This document shows, piece by piece, positions 21,149 through 34,070 of a stretch of DNA of 64,000 nucleotides. Position 1 is the first letter of the stretch. Every line of letters starts with the position of its first letter. The DNA lies in the NCBI GenBank assembly GCA_020080175.1, contig JAGHQL010000039.1, forward strand, positions 62,001-126,000, in the 5' to 3' direction. The position numbers and the translations under genes were made by a program. Under the pieces are notes generated by a model. The model was given only the letters and a program-made list of their open reading frames with translations. It ran no database searches and was not told the DNA's origin. Source of the stretch: Glutinoglossum americanum (Eukaryota > Ascomycota > Geoglossomycetes > Geoglossales > Geoglossaceae).

Positions 21149-23097
21149 CTACCTTGTAATCAGCGGATTTGGATCCCAAGGGATCTGCTAAAAAAAAAAA
21201 AACATTAATTAACATGCCTCCAATGTGCTCGGGAAGGGGCCTTTCTCGTAAGCCGTCGGCAACCAGTCCGCCGGGTCCCAAGGCTGTTCCATGGAGAGCG
21301 AAGTTTTTGTTCGGACTGAGACAAGGAAACACGTCCGCAGCACGCTATCACGTGGGAGATTAACAACCCTCAAAACCGATCCCCGTCTGTCAATGGGAAC
21401 GAAACGGACTTTGGGGATTCCCGACAGGGCAAAAAAAAAGAGAAAAAGGTCGATGGAATGGAGTAAGCGGGGGATACGGGAGGTCTCTGGAATCTTCTCA
21501 CAGGATGAGACTGGCTACGGGAATAGCCCCAGGAGGTATGCGTGGAAACCCCGAAGAGCGCAGGAACAATCCAACCCCCGGCGAACAGAGGTCTGGTTGG
21601 ATCCGTTCTCTCCGGATCGAGGTGGAAGCTGGACGTGACTGGTGCTCTTGCTTCCCCATGGGCGGGTTTAACTAGAGGGTTCTTGCCTCGGTGGTCTTTG
21701 GTGGTCTTTGGTGGTAGAAATCCGCTTGCTGTTGCTGGATGTGGGTTCGAGCATTCCGTTTGCGTTTTACAATGGGAGTCTTCTCGAATGCCGTGACGTG
21801 GCGTCTTCCTATTTCTGGCCTTCGAGCATGTGCATCTCGTGACGTTTTGCGTGTCGGCTTGGGTGGTGCGGTGTGGTATTTCTGTAAACCTCATCTTGTA
21901 GTGTCTAGGCAAATAGAACGGAAAACCGTGATACTGTAGATACTCGAGAAACCATCCCTTATTTCTTCTGCTTAGTCTGTGGATCGCCTGGTAACAGCAA
22001 ACGGCTGCTTGACGAATTTCCTAGATCGAGGCAGTAGTTTTTGTTATGATACTCACGGCAGCCCCGCTATCTAGTCCTCGGGAGATGCGTACCAGCTATA
22101 CGAAAACCTGCTCATCGCCGATGCACAATAGTACGAACGAAATCAGCCTGTATCGGAATCCGGCGCCTGGAAATCCCTCTTTAACGCAAACTCATTCGTT
22201 CCATCCTTATTTATTTTACTCTCCGCAAGCGGCATCCCCTCCGTCCACACTCCCCCAAAAATACCTCGAGGAGAAAGGGGGGAGCGAGGAAGGGAAGCGA
22301 TGGTATTTAAAAGGAGCAAAATAAAAGCGGCGGGGAAAGCCGGTCGGTGCTCTGATCTGATGGGGGCGGGCGGGTGAGTTGGCTCGCCGCTCGAACCTCT
22401 GCGTTTTGGGCGGCGTCGTCTCTGGGATCCCCAGCCATCAGCCATACAAAATCGAATGAATTTTCTAGATCCGGGATGGTTCGAAGGATTATCCTCACTT
22501 TATTCCTTCATTTCTTTTCCTCTCTAGCGATATTTTTAGTTTGCTAGTTGCATTTAATTTTCCTGGTTTAAACGCCAAATCCTCTATTTCGGCGATTGTA
22601 CCAGGAAAAAAAAAAAACCTACACGCCGATTAATTGCTTCTTCCGTCCCCAAAGAACATCTGTAGACTTCGGACTACGTCTCGTCTCAGCAGCGTAACCA
22701 TCAGATGGTCTATCGCGAAAACCGATGCTGGCGGATGGTATGCTATTGATTGTTCCGAGCTTTCCCTAAGGGGAGGCTTTGTCGTTGCCGAAATATTGCA
22801 TGAGACTAGTTGGATCTACATATGCGTCTGCGTGGGGTTTTTCGGGGCCAAAAGCTCCCAGGAGCTGGGAGGCGAGATATATCTTTGCTCTATTGGCGGG
22901 AGGTGTTGGCTGCGAGGTTGCGGTTAAAGAAATGGCACAATGGAAGCGTGAAACACTGATGGGGGGGCCGAACTATCGGAGCATCTATACAGGATAAGAC
23001 TGAGACCTCCCAAGGTCCACCAGCTCCTATTTTCCCGTCCTGTTATCACCTCGACCCTCGCACCCTTAGGTCACTCTAATGCTCGAGGTAAAGGGGG
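21149..23097. other. Intergenic, includes unplaced SET 5' end
   Basis: The first exon and promoter of the SET gene should lie in the first few hundred bases, but I could not place an ATG with a consistent splice. A short tandem (TGGTCTTTGG, about 2.5 copies) lies near 21693-21716. The remainder shows no gene. Confidence 0.5.
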
Positions 23098-24153
23098 ATG
23101 TTACGGCTAACCCTCTCTTTCCTGGTCGCCTTGTCGACGACCACGACGTTTACCCTTCATGGCGTAATCGCGGTGACATGCTATGGGCCGACGGGCCAGG
23201 CGTATACCGACAGTGTCCAGTGTCCAGGCTCGAATGCGTGTTGTGCGACGCTGGCGGAGTGCCATACGAAGAGGCTCTGTAAGGGGGAGTTTTGGACGAG
23301 AGGCCAGTGTACGTCGAAGAACTGGACGCTGGATGATCAATGCCCTCAGATTTGCGTGTAAGTGGATTGACGTCGATGGGTTTTTTTTGCTTCACTTATA
23401 TCGTTGGTGGCGTTTGCCGGCTTACACGAGTCTTTTTTCGGTCAACAGATACGGTGAATTCTCCTCTTCTACAGCATTCGGGTGAAGTGTTCGGGGTTAT
23501 GTTGTGAATTCAGGAGCTGATCGGCGCGGCTGGAAATAGATCGGCCACCGGTTCTGGGGGTCGGAATCACGGAATGTGGGGACGGGAGCTTTTGCTGCGA
23601 TCTAAGCAACAACACATGTTGTCTGAACGGGCAAGGTGCCTTCCTCGACAATGACGGCCACATCAAGCTTCAAACTCCCCTCAACTCCTCCCTAACAAAC
23701 TCCGCAACTGCCCCCTCATCGACAGCCCTCGAAACAGCAGCCTCCCCATCACCAACAACCCTCATCAGAACCACCTCTTCCCGCTCCACCACCTCAAGTG
23801 CCAAAACCGCCATCAGCGCTACCACCCTCACCACCACCGGTGCACTCTCCACCGGCCAAACCATCGGAATCAGCATCGGCATCCCCTTCGGCGTGATGAC
23901 CATCGGCGCCCTAGGGATCCTGATGTATTACCAGCAGAAACGCCTTCGGATCCTCGAGCAGGCCACGAGGGGGACACCGACGGCCATGGGCGGCGGCTGG
24001 TCTGGCCGGGGCGAAAGCAGCGAGAAGAACGAAAACGTCCTGGGGTGGTTGGGCGGGGCGTTGGCCGGCGAGAGCAGGAGAAGTCGGGGCCGGCAGACGT
24101 TGTCGGAGCTGCCGATCCGGATCCCGCAGGTCCCGGTGGAGCTGCCCGGGTGA
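23098..24153 (+). CDS. Cys-rich secreted protein with C-terminal membrane helix
   Basis: The first exon (23098-23357) encodes a signal peptide (LTLSFLVALSTTTTFTL), then a Cys pattern CYGPTG, CPGSNACC, CxxxxxCKG, C, CPQIC. This is the layout of a common ascomycete family of secreted one-TM proteins. The last exon, in frame from about 23539, continues with ECGDGSFCC, NTCC, a Ser/Thr-rich stalk, a membrane helix (TIGISIGIPFGVMTIGALGI) and a short basic-to-acidic cytoplasmic tail ending at 24153. The middle is unresolved: after the GTAAGT donor at 23358, acceptors at 23448 or 23474 both leave the frame unable to reach the last exon through a canonical intron. Either a non-consensus splice or an indel is present. 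The family has no established function; a cell-surface sensor or wall protein is a guess. Confidence 0.75.
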
Positions 24154-24272
24154 CTGCGCTGTAGATACGCCTGGGGAGTGGGAATGGTGGACCCTTTCTC
24201 TTTGCACGCCGAGCTGTAGCACGCGACGTTTCTTTCTTGTCATAGTTCACCCCGACCCAAGACCATGTATGC

Positions 24273-24300
24273 ATATATATATATATATATACACACACAT
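24273..24300. repeat. (AT)n then (AC)n microsatellite
   Basis: About nine AT units followed by a few AC units, in the 3' flank of the Cys-rich membrane protein gene. Confidence 0.9.
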
Positions 24301-24607
24301 TACATTACACTGTTTACATTTCGCCTCTTCTCGCTCTCCCAAAAAGGAACAAGATGTGGAAAGCACACCGCCGCGCGCTTCGCATCGTAGAGCCTGGCCT
24401 GGTTTGCTTCTTGGGTGGGCGGGGTAGGGCATCTGACACTCACCGTTCTCCTGGGGGAGTCCCTCTCCGGCGCTTGGGGACTCTGCTCCGCGGGGACGCG
24501 CGCGTGTGCGTCTGCGGTATCTGCGCTCCGCATCCACTCGAGCTGTCTCTGCGGGGGGTTTTTTTACGCACGGGTTAAAGGGGAGAGGTTGGCTACTCCG
24601 ACCTGCC

Positions 24608-25400
24608 TTTTTTTTCTTTTTTTTTTTTCGAAAGCATGGCCAGCGCGGGACCAGGGCGCCGTCCGTGGCGGAAACGGGGCGATGATCTGGTCTGGGGGAT
24701 GTGCCGGAAGGGAGGGTTCGAGGTGTGGAGGACCAACCAAAAAAAAAAAAAAAGGGCTTGCGGAAACGTGAATGTCCCCGGGTCCCGTCCCGGAAACACA
24801 CAACCCACCTTCCCCTTCCACATCCGCACCGCGAAAACAGAGAACCCCCCCCCGTCATCCCAGACGAAAGAAAACGCCCGTTCCCCCCCAGACAAATACC
24901 AAAAAAAATTTTTTTTTTTTTTTTTATTTTTTCCCGAGAAAAGGGTCCGTCCAAGCCGACGGATGAGTACCTGCGCAACAAGCGAGCGGGGAGCACCGCC
25001 ACGCCAGATCCTGCATCATGCGAGGGCGGTGCGACGGGGCGGTCGAGATGGACGGTGTGCCGCGGCCCCGCGTGCAGGAGGGGAGGATTCTTTTTTTTTT
25101 TTTTTTTTTTTTTTTCGGCGTCTGCGTGGGGAGGTTTCCCGGCGCGAGGGCTTTGGCGTGGTGGAGTGAGAGGTGGCGTTGGCCGCGCGAGAAACTTGAA
25201 GGGGAAAAAAAAAATGGTTCTCTTTCGGCGAAAAAGAAGGGGAGGGGGAAGAGTGGGGCGATTTTTCGAGGGAGGGAAACGCCGGCCATTTTATTTTATT
25301 TATTTTTTTTTTCCCGTTTGGGGGTTTTAAGTTTCCTTTTTTTGAGTTTCTTTTTTTTTTTTTTTTTTTCTTTCTCAAAAAGAGCGTTTGGGGGGGGGAA
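24608..25400. repeat. Poly-A/poly-T-rich block
   Basis: At least ten A or T runs of 8-25 bases are interleaved with GC-rich DNA, plus C and G runs. Such blocks recur in this window and are prone to sequencing error. Confidence 0.8.
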
Positions 25401-27649
25401 GCAAAAGAATCGTGCGACGGGAGCAACGCGTCTATATAAGGAGATTCTGTTCGGCTGGCGAGCTGGTATTCGTTCGTCCGGTGGATATTAAAATTTCACA
25501 TGTTCAAACGTTCGGGGGTGACGTGGCGCCGTCGTCGAGATTAAGTTGCTTCGTATTGGCCTGTTGGTAATTAAATTCATTATTACCCCAGGGTCCGACT
25601 AAGCTATGGTTGGCCGCCCGCTTGGATCCCAACGGTATTGGGGGGGACTATCGGCTTCTGTCCACCGTTTGGCTGACAAAAACACTCAGCTCAATCTGCT
25701 CGCGATGGAACCGAAAATGCCTCGTCGCCACTCGCCGAGAAGAGCCCGGGGGTTGCGTCAGCCGTAACGCCACCGCCGCCAGCCAAAAAACGCCAGAGAA
25801 AAAAAAAAGAAAAGGGAGTCACCTAGGGAGTCAGGGAGTCAAGGCGGTTGTTAGCAAGAGCTCGAACCGATAACAGTACTGTCCTCTTGCGATGGTGGAT
25901 GGCAGGTTGGGACCCAAGAAAGGAGGGGAGGGAGCCTGAAGGGGTTGAACGAAGGGGAAGCGAAGTGGCATGGTTTGGGAATAGCTTCGGATCCTGAATC
26001 TTCCGAGCTCGTAAATGCGAAATTTCATCTCGTCAGGCTGCTTGACAGCTCGATTAGGCGGAACGCGCGGCACGAACGACCGGCTCTCGATCGGGCCCGA
26101 GTGTTGCGGAGTTTGTCAGGGACAGGGACAGGGCAGCGCAGCACTTCCGAAGGGAAGGTACCCAGCCAACGGCTAGAGCCACCTAATAGTTGGGAACCGC
26201 TTATTGGCGCTGCTCGTCCCGAACCTAGGGTGTTGGGGTGAAGCTGGAATTTGCCTGATGAGCCTTGTAGCGCTCCGGTTGCGAACAGCCCCCCACGTCC
26301 TGATGGCCTCCTCCGATAATAGATGTCGATCGTGAAGCCTGGCTATCGTCTTGCCGATCCCGTTATCTGACTGCCCGCCTGACCACCTGCTCGCCCCCGT
26401 GCTTGTTACGGTTTCTCGCTTGGATCCACCTTTACCGTATCCTGGGATGGTTCTTGGGCCTGTGCGCCAATCAAGTGCGCGCTGCTTGGCCGTTACACTT
26501 TCAGTCTGCTTGTGCTTTTGAATCCCTGTATCTATGTATAGGAATCCCTGTGGGAACCTCTGACCGCCTGGCGAAGGCGGAGAGGGTGGATTGTGGAGTT
26601 TGGGGTTCGGGGGGGCTTCCGGCTACTGGCTCCCGGCTTCCAGCTTCCGAATGGATTCTTGGAATGCCTGTATGTGACATGTTAACTAAAAGAGTTCAAA
26701 GGCTCAGGCAAAGCAACCTCCAGATTTGCCTCACCGGGCAGATCCGTATGCGAACCCCAATTGTCTGGGGCCAGCCACACCCTCGTGGCAGGCGAATCTT
26801 AGCTGACTTCACCCTCAGAACCGGAACATATCCCGAATTTCGTGTGCATCTTGATTCCGCTCCCGCAATCCCGTATTTTCGACCTAGCCTCCCGTTCCTC
26901 GGGACGTAGCCGCGAGGAATTCCGATTTGTGGAGGAGCCGATCTGAACGACGTCTGCATAAAACTCGTATCTTGGCATCCCTGCACTTATCCTCGCGTCG
27001 ATCTCTGCAACATGCACGGGCGTCGTGTTGCGCCGGCCTACTGAAGACCAATGAACGCTCGGTGCACGCGCGGAAAGGGCAGAGGCTCAGAATTAACCTA
27101 CGCAGCGTCGAAACGATACTATCCCAGAGTATATCCTGGACGCATGGGCCTTCCAAACGCGCCTTGCTACCCCGTACGAACCAGATGTGCGTCGCTCTAT
27201 GGATGGTTCAATACTATTCCAGTCGGATAGGCCATTTGGGACAGTGGAGCCCTCGTGGGCATGTTCCGCTTGTCTCGCGGGCCTTTGGACGCGGCAGAAG
27301 ATTGGTAATGCCGTTCATTTCCAGTACGAAGCGTGTTGATCACGCAAGGAGCCTAGTAAGGTTTAGTATTGCTCTGACGAAACTAGGCTATAGCCAGAAC
27401 GTACTATGCAGGCGTACTTATACCATAAGAGTGACTAGTCTAAACAAGTGGACGTTGAGCTTAAATAAGTATTAGGTGCTTAGACGGTTAAGTGGGACGT
27501 GTCTGTGCTCACTTGCAGAATGTCCTTATCTTCAAGGAAGGCGAATTCAGTTTCCTTATGTAATCACCCGAATCTTAATTTTACCGTATTAACCACACGC
27601 ATTACTTTACACCGAGACAGATACCACACCAAATCGACTCTAGCTTGCA

Positions 27650-28345
27650 AACGGCTTTGAAGCCTTCAGCACAGGCCTCCTCATTAAAAGAGCTCACCTT
27701 GCTCCTGGAAATCGCGGGCCCGCCTAGCCTTTTGGCCGCACTGTCAGGACCCCGAGTTCAATGGCGTTGAGTTGGATGATTGCAACGATTTGGAGCTCTC
27801 ATATTACTTGTCTAGCGGGGGCGCTAGCAACTCAAGTTTCACGGCATTCTTCAATATTCTTCGAGTTGTTTCCATCTCGAAGAGGTCAGTTCTGCAACTA
27901 GAAGTGCTTACGTGTAATAGATATACCACCCCCGAAGCCTCCTCTCAAATCTTTGATCTAACTCCTCCAAATTTACGACTTTGTCTATTCAAAATCTACT
28001 CGGCAGCGAGGGAACCTACATGCTTTGTATCTGGGTACTAGTTTGCATGGTCTATTCGCAGCGGATCTTTTAAGCGGACGACCTCACCTAAAGAAGATCG
28101 CTTTTCCCAGCACGGACTGCGAGTACGATTTCCTCAACGTTATCTCGCGGGATCAGCGGTCGTCCCTATCAACATTCAATCTTTGGCGTTCCATAGTATA
28201 CGGGTGAAGCGGCGAGGGCCATCTGACATAATATGTAGATGAACACCTCGCGCTCGACACATTGGAATTTTGGAATTGCCATTTCCATTTGCCGTGGTGG
28301 CGCCGAAGCTGCCCCTGAAGTTGAGGACGGCAGTTGTTAGGGGCC
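27650..28345 (+). pseudogene. Decayed F-box/LRR-like gene relic
   Basis: Leucine-patterned phrases appear in different frames on the plus strand: SLKELTLLLEI near 27690, then LQLEVLTCN and LRLCLFKIYS (27880-28010), then HLKKIAFPSTD and LSTFNLWRS (28085-28195), then TLEFWNCHF (28260). Spacing and style match the irregular leucine repeats of fungal F-box-type proteins. Stops and frame changes separate the pieces and I found no introns that explain them, so I read this as a relic. An unrecognised intron pattern is the alternative. Confidence 0.35.
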
Positions 28346-28575
28346 ATATCAGACCACCTAGGGTTAGTACTGACATGCCCTCTTTTGTGTTTTTCTCTTC
28401 CTTTCTCTCAGTGATTTATCGGCTTTCATTCAGCACTCAGCCCTCTTCTCGCCATCGAGTCTAACCAGTATTCAATAGTAGCACCGCCACGCCGACAAAC
28501 CAGTGACCGCCACCTAGTTGGAAATTCATTATATCCGTAAAGGGTCCATCCCCAAGCACAGCCTAGGAACTGCCG

Positions 28576-28719
28576 ATGTCCGATGTCGACGGGTCCTCCA
28601 TTGATGCGAAGCACATATCAGACTCTGGCCTTACTAATTGCCCTGCATCGCCTGCAGCCGCCACAGCTTCATCAGCAAAGCAAGGAGAGCACCCAAACCC
28701 AAAAATAGCATCCCTTGCG
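28576..28719 (+). other. Possible isolated first exon
   Basis: An ATG opens 48 codons (Ser/Ala-rich, disordered) that end exactly at a good donor, CG|GTAAGT. I could not find a following exon. It may be the start of a truncated gene or chance. Confidence 0.2.
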
Positions 28720-31700
28720 GTAAGTCTGGGGTTCTCTCTTTGGGAATCATGACTAGGGTTACGTGATGACTCCCTGTTCTCGGACGTTATTTGCCATACC
28801 CTTTGTTTCTGAGTTCATATTTTTCAGCCAACCAAGTGATCATGCGGCGTATTGTATCGAAATTTGCTGGGCCTCGCGCCTAGCCATAGCCAGGGCACGT
28901 CCCAAAGCCTCTAGGCGGCATGGCTTTTCCTACTTATAATCCTACAACAGTCAACTAGCTGTTGACTGCCTATGGAACTCGAGCGATGAACTGTAGGTGG
29001 GATTCGGTTTCAGTGGTGTAAGGGGGGTTTCTCCTTGGGCCTTTTTACCTATAAGCCAAGTCAACCAACTAGTTAGCAATTAATTAGGGGATAAACAACT
29101 TGACGCCCCTAATAACCCAAAAGAAGGACCTAACCCCTTATAAATTCAGGTGAACACTGGTGCAGTTTGACCCGCACTAGTAAGGAAGATGTTGCGGTGG
29201 GAGCCGCGAGTTCGGTGGTGCAATATTTTCACCCTCCCTTTGGGTGGGCCGTGCGAGCAGCCGAGGTAAGGTTCAGCCCTAAAACAGTCACACCTAGGCT
29301 TGAGCCCTCGGCTACGGAGTAAAAGCACACTAGATATGCAGGTTCCAGGCATGAACTACGGAAGTGGCGTTAGCTATGACAGGAACGGGGAATAGCTACT
29401 TTGATTTACAAGTTCATGCAGAGATACGTCGTGTTCATGGCGTTGAACCTATTGACAAGGGTCAGTAGAGACAGAGTATTCTAGTAATAATCTATCCTAG
29501 CCTTCAGTTCATTCGCCTAACTAATTAATTCCCGGTTAAATTTTAATCCAACTTCATTCCCTCGAGACTTACATGTCCAACAGCTAAACAGCTCCTTCTG
29601 GCAGTGCGCTTGGGAAGTGCCCCCCATAGCCAACCTTGGCGCCTCTCAAGCGTACGATGCCACGTTGGCATCCTACGACACTTTCTCATCACATTCCAAG
29701 AATTGCGTGCGATCTAGAGTAGTGCTGCTTTAACATGTGTTGCCCTAATCTTGCTGTCGAACCTCGGAAATTTTTCTGCCCGTCACGCCGGAAACGGAGC
29801 AAACCGCAGAATAGCGGTGGGAACTTCGTAATTGAGTTTTGCACCTCTCATTTCCTTTCTTTTGGGCGTGAATTATTGGTTTGGATGTCTCTCGATGCTG
29901 CAGGTTCAACGAGAGGCATCAACCCCCAACAGGTTTTGAAACCTTTCCACCAAATTAATCAGATGGGGCTTAACAGTGGAGTGGTGCGGAGAAGTTGGGT
30001 TCGCCTTGCCTTACTTACTCCGCACTTGCAAAGTTTAACTCCACTTCCAAAACACACCGATATTTCTAAGGAAGTAGTTCGGGATACGTGGCACAATCCG
30101 CAAGGAACCCCAGCGAATATCTCCTGCAGAACCCAAGTAAAAGAGCGGTGTCTCATCTTGATGTTTTAACGTTTTTGACGAGTCGAACCAAGAAAAAGAA
30201 AGTTGGAATCGGAACATTTCCGGGCTTCCCGAGGCTCCCGGAACTTGCCACTACGTGAACCACAGAATAAAATTGAAGCTGTCATAGGGAAAGGCCTTGA
30301 TGGGGCTATCGATAATCTAAATATGCAGGAATATATATAAATACGTGCATTCCCAAAAAAAACCATCGGGTAATCAGCTACGGAGCCGAGGCTAAGGGGA
30401 GCAGTAGGTTTCATAATCTTCATGTGACCCATTTGACCTTGTTTCCTCGGTAGGGCGTTTTTACGCACGGACATCAACCTCGACGCGTGTGCAACATTTG
30501 GTCTTACAGATATTCGCTCTGAGTGATACGAGATATCTTCGCATGATATGGATCGTTCGTGAAGGGTCGACGCCAGCGCGGGGCTGTTGTGCACCCTTAA
30601 TTTGAAACCTGCAGGTGAATAGGCCGCTAGATGATCAATCACACACCCCGAAGGAGAAACCGTGGGGACTGAAAGCGAATGCACTGCACGCAACTGAACC
30701 GGTGTATTCGGCACGCATGGCTTCCCTGTGTAACGCTGGCTTTCGACCCGGTACATGCAATGAAAGTTTGGCGGCGGAAGCATACCAGCAGTAGCGTCTG
30801 TACACGCATGTAGTTCGCACGGCGCCACCTCGTTACGGTGTACTGCAAGCGACAACATCGTCTCGTTCCATTATGCACACATGCGTTCATGGCGTGTTAC
30901 ATATCCTCCGACCTCATAACGCGCAAAAAGGAAATAAACAGCAATCTCCGCTCTCACCGCGATTTCCTCCCCGGAAACCCAGTGAGAGCTGACAGTGTCT
31001 CGGATCCTCTTTTTATCAAGCGGTCAAGAGACGACGGGAAAAATTTTTTCAAAGAATGAGTTTCAGAAAGGTAGATCGTTCCTCCTTTCGGTACAAGGTA
31101 CATATCCGTTTGCAGGAGGGAAAACTGGGGGTTTGTGTTAGCTCATTGCACGGAGAATTCTCAGTCTGCAGCGCGTTTCGTTTCATGTCCGCGTGCACCT
31201 CATCCGAAAAAATAAAAGAGATGAATGCTGCGCTCATGACGAGAGGTTGGTTTCACAGCCTCAGTTAAACACGATTGGTCGTCCATACCCGCTGATGAGG
31301 TCAAATACCCAAGATGCCTGCCTCTGTCCTAACCATACCTAAATATAAGTGGCTGGTGGCAAGTGCGAACCATGAGCAGCTGAAAGCTATGCACAACATG
31401 CTTTCTTTTTATTGTGCTCGCACAGCGCCATGCAGCCAGGCTACATGACGCATGCCCGGCAGGCTGTAAGGAGATTCTAAGCGCCTGTCAGACATGGGGT
31501 TTGCAAGGCTGATCGGGTGGCAGATTTGTAATGAATTGCAAGAGTTTGGATACACACACCTCTTGGAGCGAGCTGAAAAATCGCCAAGGTGTGGCTCATA
31601 CATGTACCGTGCCCTCTACCCTGGGTAACTGCTACGTGGATCTAGGCTGCTGCCGCCGCCCCGGTCGTGTCACATTATCAGACCATCGTCCCCATCAAAA

Positions 31701-33531
31701 GATACGCCCGTAATCCCATCGCGGAGTTCTTCTTTCCGCCCATTAGTTACGTTGTAGAGCAGCCTACGATGTCATACGGTAACCCTGCCACTCCAGCAGC
31801 TCCGAGGCCCAAGAAAACTCAAACACCAGTCGTATTATCATTGAGAAACTCTCCCAATAGCGCTTCTAGACTTGAAAGAGCCCCCATCCCGCCTGTAGGC
31901 ACGGCTTTTTCCTGCCAGAAACGCTACCATCGCAGCATGACGTTACGTTCATTACTGGACAGGTGTCCCAACTACCTCATGTGCTCGCGGCCTGGTCGCT
32001 GATGCGCTGGCACGCCGCACGAGTCTACTCCGTATTATCAGAAGATGGTCTCGTAGTGAGGAAGGCGGTCGGTATGGTGCAAGTATTCTAGGCACGCCGC
32101 CCAAACACACTAGATCTACGTAGGATACGTGAGCACTCGGATGCCGCTGTGAGCCAGTGGATTATTTCCATCCGACTGCTGTGCGCTGGCGGAGCAACGA
32201 GTTGGATAATCTCCTGTTGAGCCTCCTAAAACCCCGAGCTTGCGCATTCGGATTTGCCGGGATCGCCCACCCGAAAGTGGGGGCAAACCTGAGGCACAGA
32301 GGCTTAGGACTCGATAAAACGGTGTGTTCTGCTTTGCCGCAAACTATAATCGCCCGAGTGCAACCTCGAGACGATAGATGGTCACGCCTCGTGTCCACAA
32401 CGTGCTGCCCTGCGATGGCGGCGTTCTTTTTCTCGTCGGAACCGGGCATCAACCCTGTCTTTTCAAATTCCTACCTCCCCTAGAAAAGGATTCACCCCAA
32501 GGACTTCATAAACCCCTGCTAGGCTAGTTCCGCACAGTGCAGTGCGTTTGGGCATCGATGTAATTCCTCCCATGCATGAGTGCCTAAGAAATGACGTAGA
32601 GAAGAAATACAATCGCGGTGTCAAAGGGATCATAAGGAATCAGAGAGCTCCTCCCAACCATGAGGGCAAGAGGTACATGCATTAGCGCGTGCCCCTGCCA
32701 GACAGATGAAGAAGAAGAAGAAGAAGAAAGGATTCCCTGTAAAATTGGGGCAAAATTGTCAGGGTCGTCGTATAGGAGATAATATTATCGAATTGGGGCA
32801 ATTTTGCCCCAGCCAGCGTCCTTTCTTTTTTTTCTGACCCCACCGCGCTTCGGAGCTGACGACCTTCAAACATTATCAACCACACGGGTTTATCCCGCGG
32901 CGAAAGGTGAATTTTGAAGAATGTCTTCGACCGGCTGCCCAATTACGGTCCACGACACACGCTGCGCGTCGGGGGCACCAAAGGCCCATTGGGTGCCGCC
33001 ATCCGACCGTCTCAATGTGCTCTGGCGATTGGCAAGAGTCCCTTGAAGCGAGGGCGCCTTATATTCCGCCTTCCTTTGAATTGGAAAAATATTCTCTTCA
33101 TGGTTGCTCCGACATACAGGGAGACGTGTAAGTTTTACCACCCGTTCCGAACGAATCAGATTCGGCCTCACCCACTGCACTAATACTATATATCAGGACG
33201 TCCGCCCCTCTTTGCCCTCGAAGTGAAGTTGTTGCTCCGTCAAGCCCTCGTTCCTCTCTTGCTGCCAGCTACCTCTTGGCAATAGTCTGTCCGAGGATAC
33301 ACACGGTACTTCATTAAATGCCATCTGCCCTATTACTCTACAATATTTACAAGTTCCACCCGCCTCCGTTGCCACGATACTGCGCCTGTCCCAATACCTC
33401 TCGTCACCCTCCTTCGTCCATACGGCCGGCCGGTTGAGATATTCCGTCTCAACACTTCAAACTGAGGCGGCCGACCGGAATCGTTGGACTCGACTATTGT
33501 TCTGAAAAGTAAGGGGGCTATAGTACTTACG
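28720..33531. other. Gene-poor region
   Basis: About 4.8 kb with no gene I can support. A (GAA)n microsatellite lies at 32707-32728. A 16-bp near-palindrome GGGGCAATTTTGCCCC lies at 32795-32810, with a related GGGGCAAAATTG 37 bp upstream. An imperfect palindrome CAGTCAACTAGCTGTTGACTG sits near 28948-28968. Confidence 0.5.
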
Positions 33532-34070
33532 ATGTCTACCTACCTACACGCCTGTGGGCAACCACTCTGCGACCACCAAAGCTACAACCACCATGCGTCG
33601 TGCGACGAGCACCTTCGGCCGGGAAATGATTTATGTTATACAGGGGCTTGGAGCAATCGCCTACCTCGGGAGGGCAATCATCATGGCGGTGCCGCCGTCC
33701 GTGCCAATGAAACACATGCTCCAGTACTAGGTAATTAACCTCGTTATAAGTTACCTAATGTTCACTAACCATACTACCCATAGCCCAACAACCTACCGTT
33801 ATCCCCCAACAACCTACCTTCACCATCCAGGCCTCCGCGCGATCCATCGTCCCGACGCCAACCACCACCAGTTTCGGCACGGGCACTTACGCGCAGCCAT
33901 CTGATCCTATCTTCTGTCAAGCCAACCCACAGCGGGCCTATACGGTCACCGATCGCGACCGCAGACAAGAAAGGACAGAACAGTGGGTAGCGGACCCGCA
34001 GGGTCCCTGGTCAGGGCTTAACTGCCATGGCGGCGGTGGTGGCGCTTATAATGTACAAGGAGGTTCTTGA
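33532..34070 (+). CDS. Small orphan protein with Cys/His-rich start, 161 residues
   Basis: Two exons, 33532-33730 and 33784-34070. The 53-bp intron has donor GTAATT, branch CACTAACC and acceptor CATAG, and the phases match, giving 161 residues. The first half has a Cys/His-rich stretch with the order C-x4-C-x-H...H-H-x3-C-x2-H...C, which could bind zinc. The middle is Gln/Pro/Thr-rich (QQPTVIPQQPTF). The end is charged, then Gly-rich (HGGGGGAYN). No signal peptide. I recognise no family. The matching splice signals and phases are the main support. Confidence 0.5.

Larger units (their letters stand above)
24154..27649. other. Long intergenic region with low-complexity block
   Basis: No gene I can support. 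Reading frames of 150-250 codons around 24.3-25.5 kb run through poly-A/poly-T and are artefacts. A possible TATA-like CTATATAAG occurs near 25431 without a gene behind it. The 26.2-27.5 kb part has short frames on both strands with no coherent product. Confidence 0.5.

Noticed and set aside
24247-25491. Open frames of 150-250 codons on both strands
   Set aside because: They run through poly-A and poly-T as Lys or Phe runs and do not resemble proteins.
26403-26909. 168-codon plus-strand frame
   Set aside because: An overlapping antisense frame is equally open, and I see neither domain nor intron signals.
28930-29160. TGTTG start and A/T-rich stretch resembling a solo terminal repeat
   Set aside because: I could not find matching ends, a target-site duplication or a second copy in the window.
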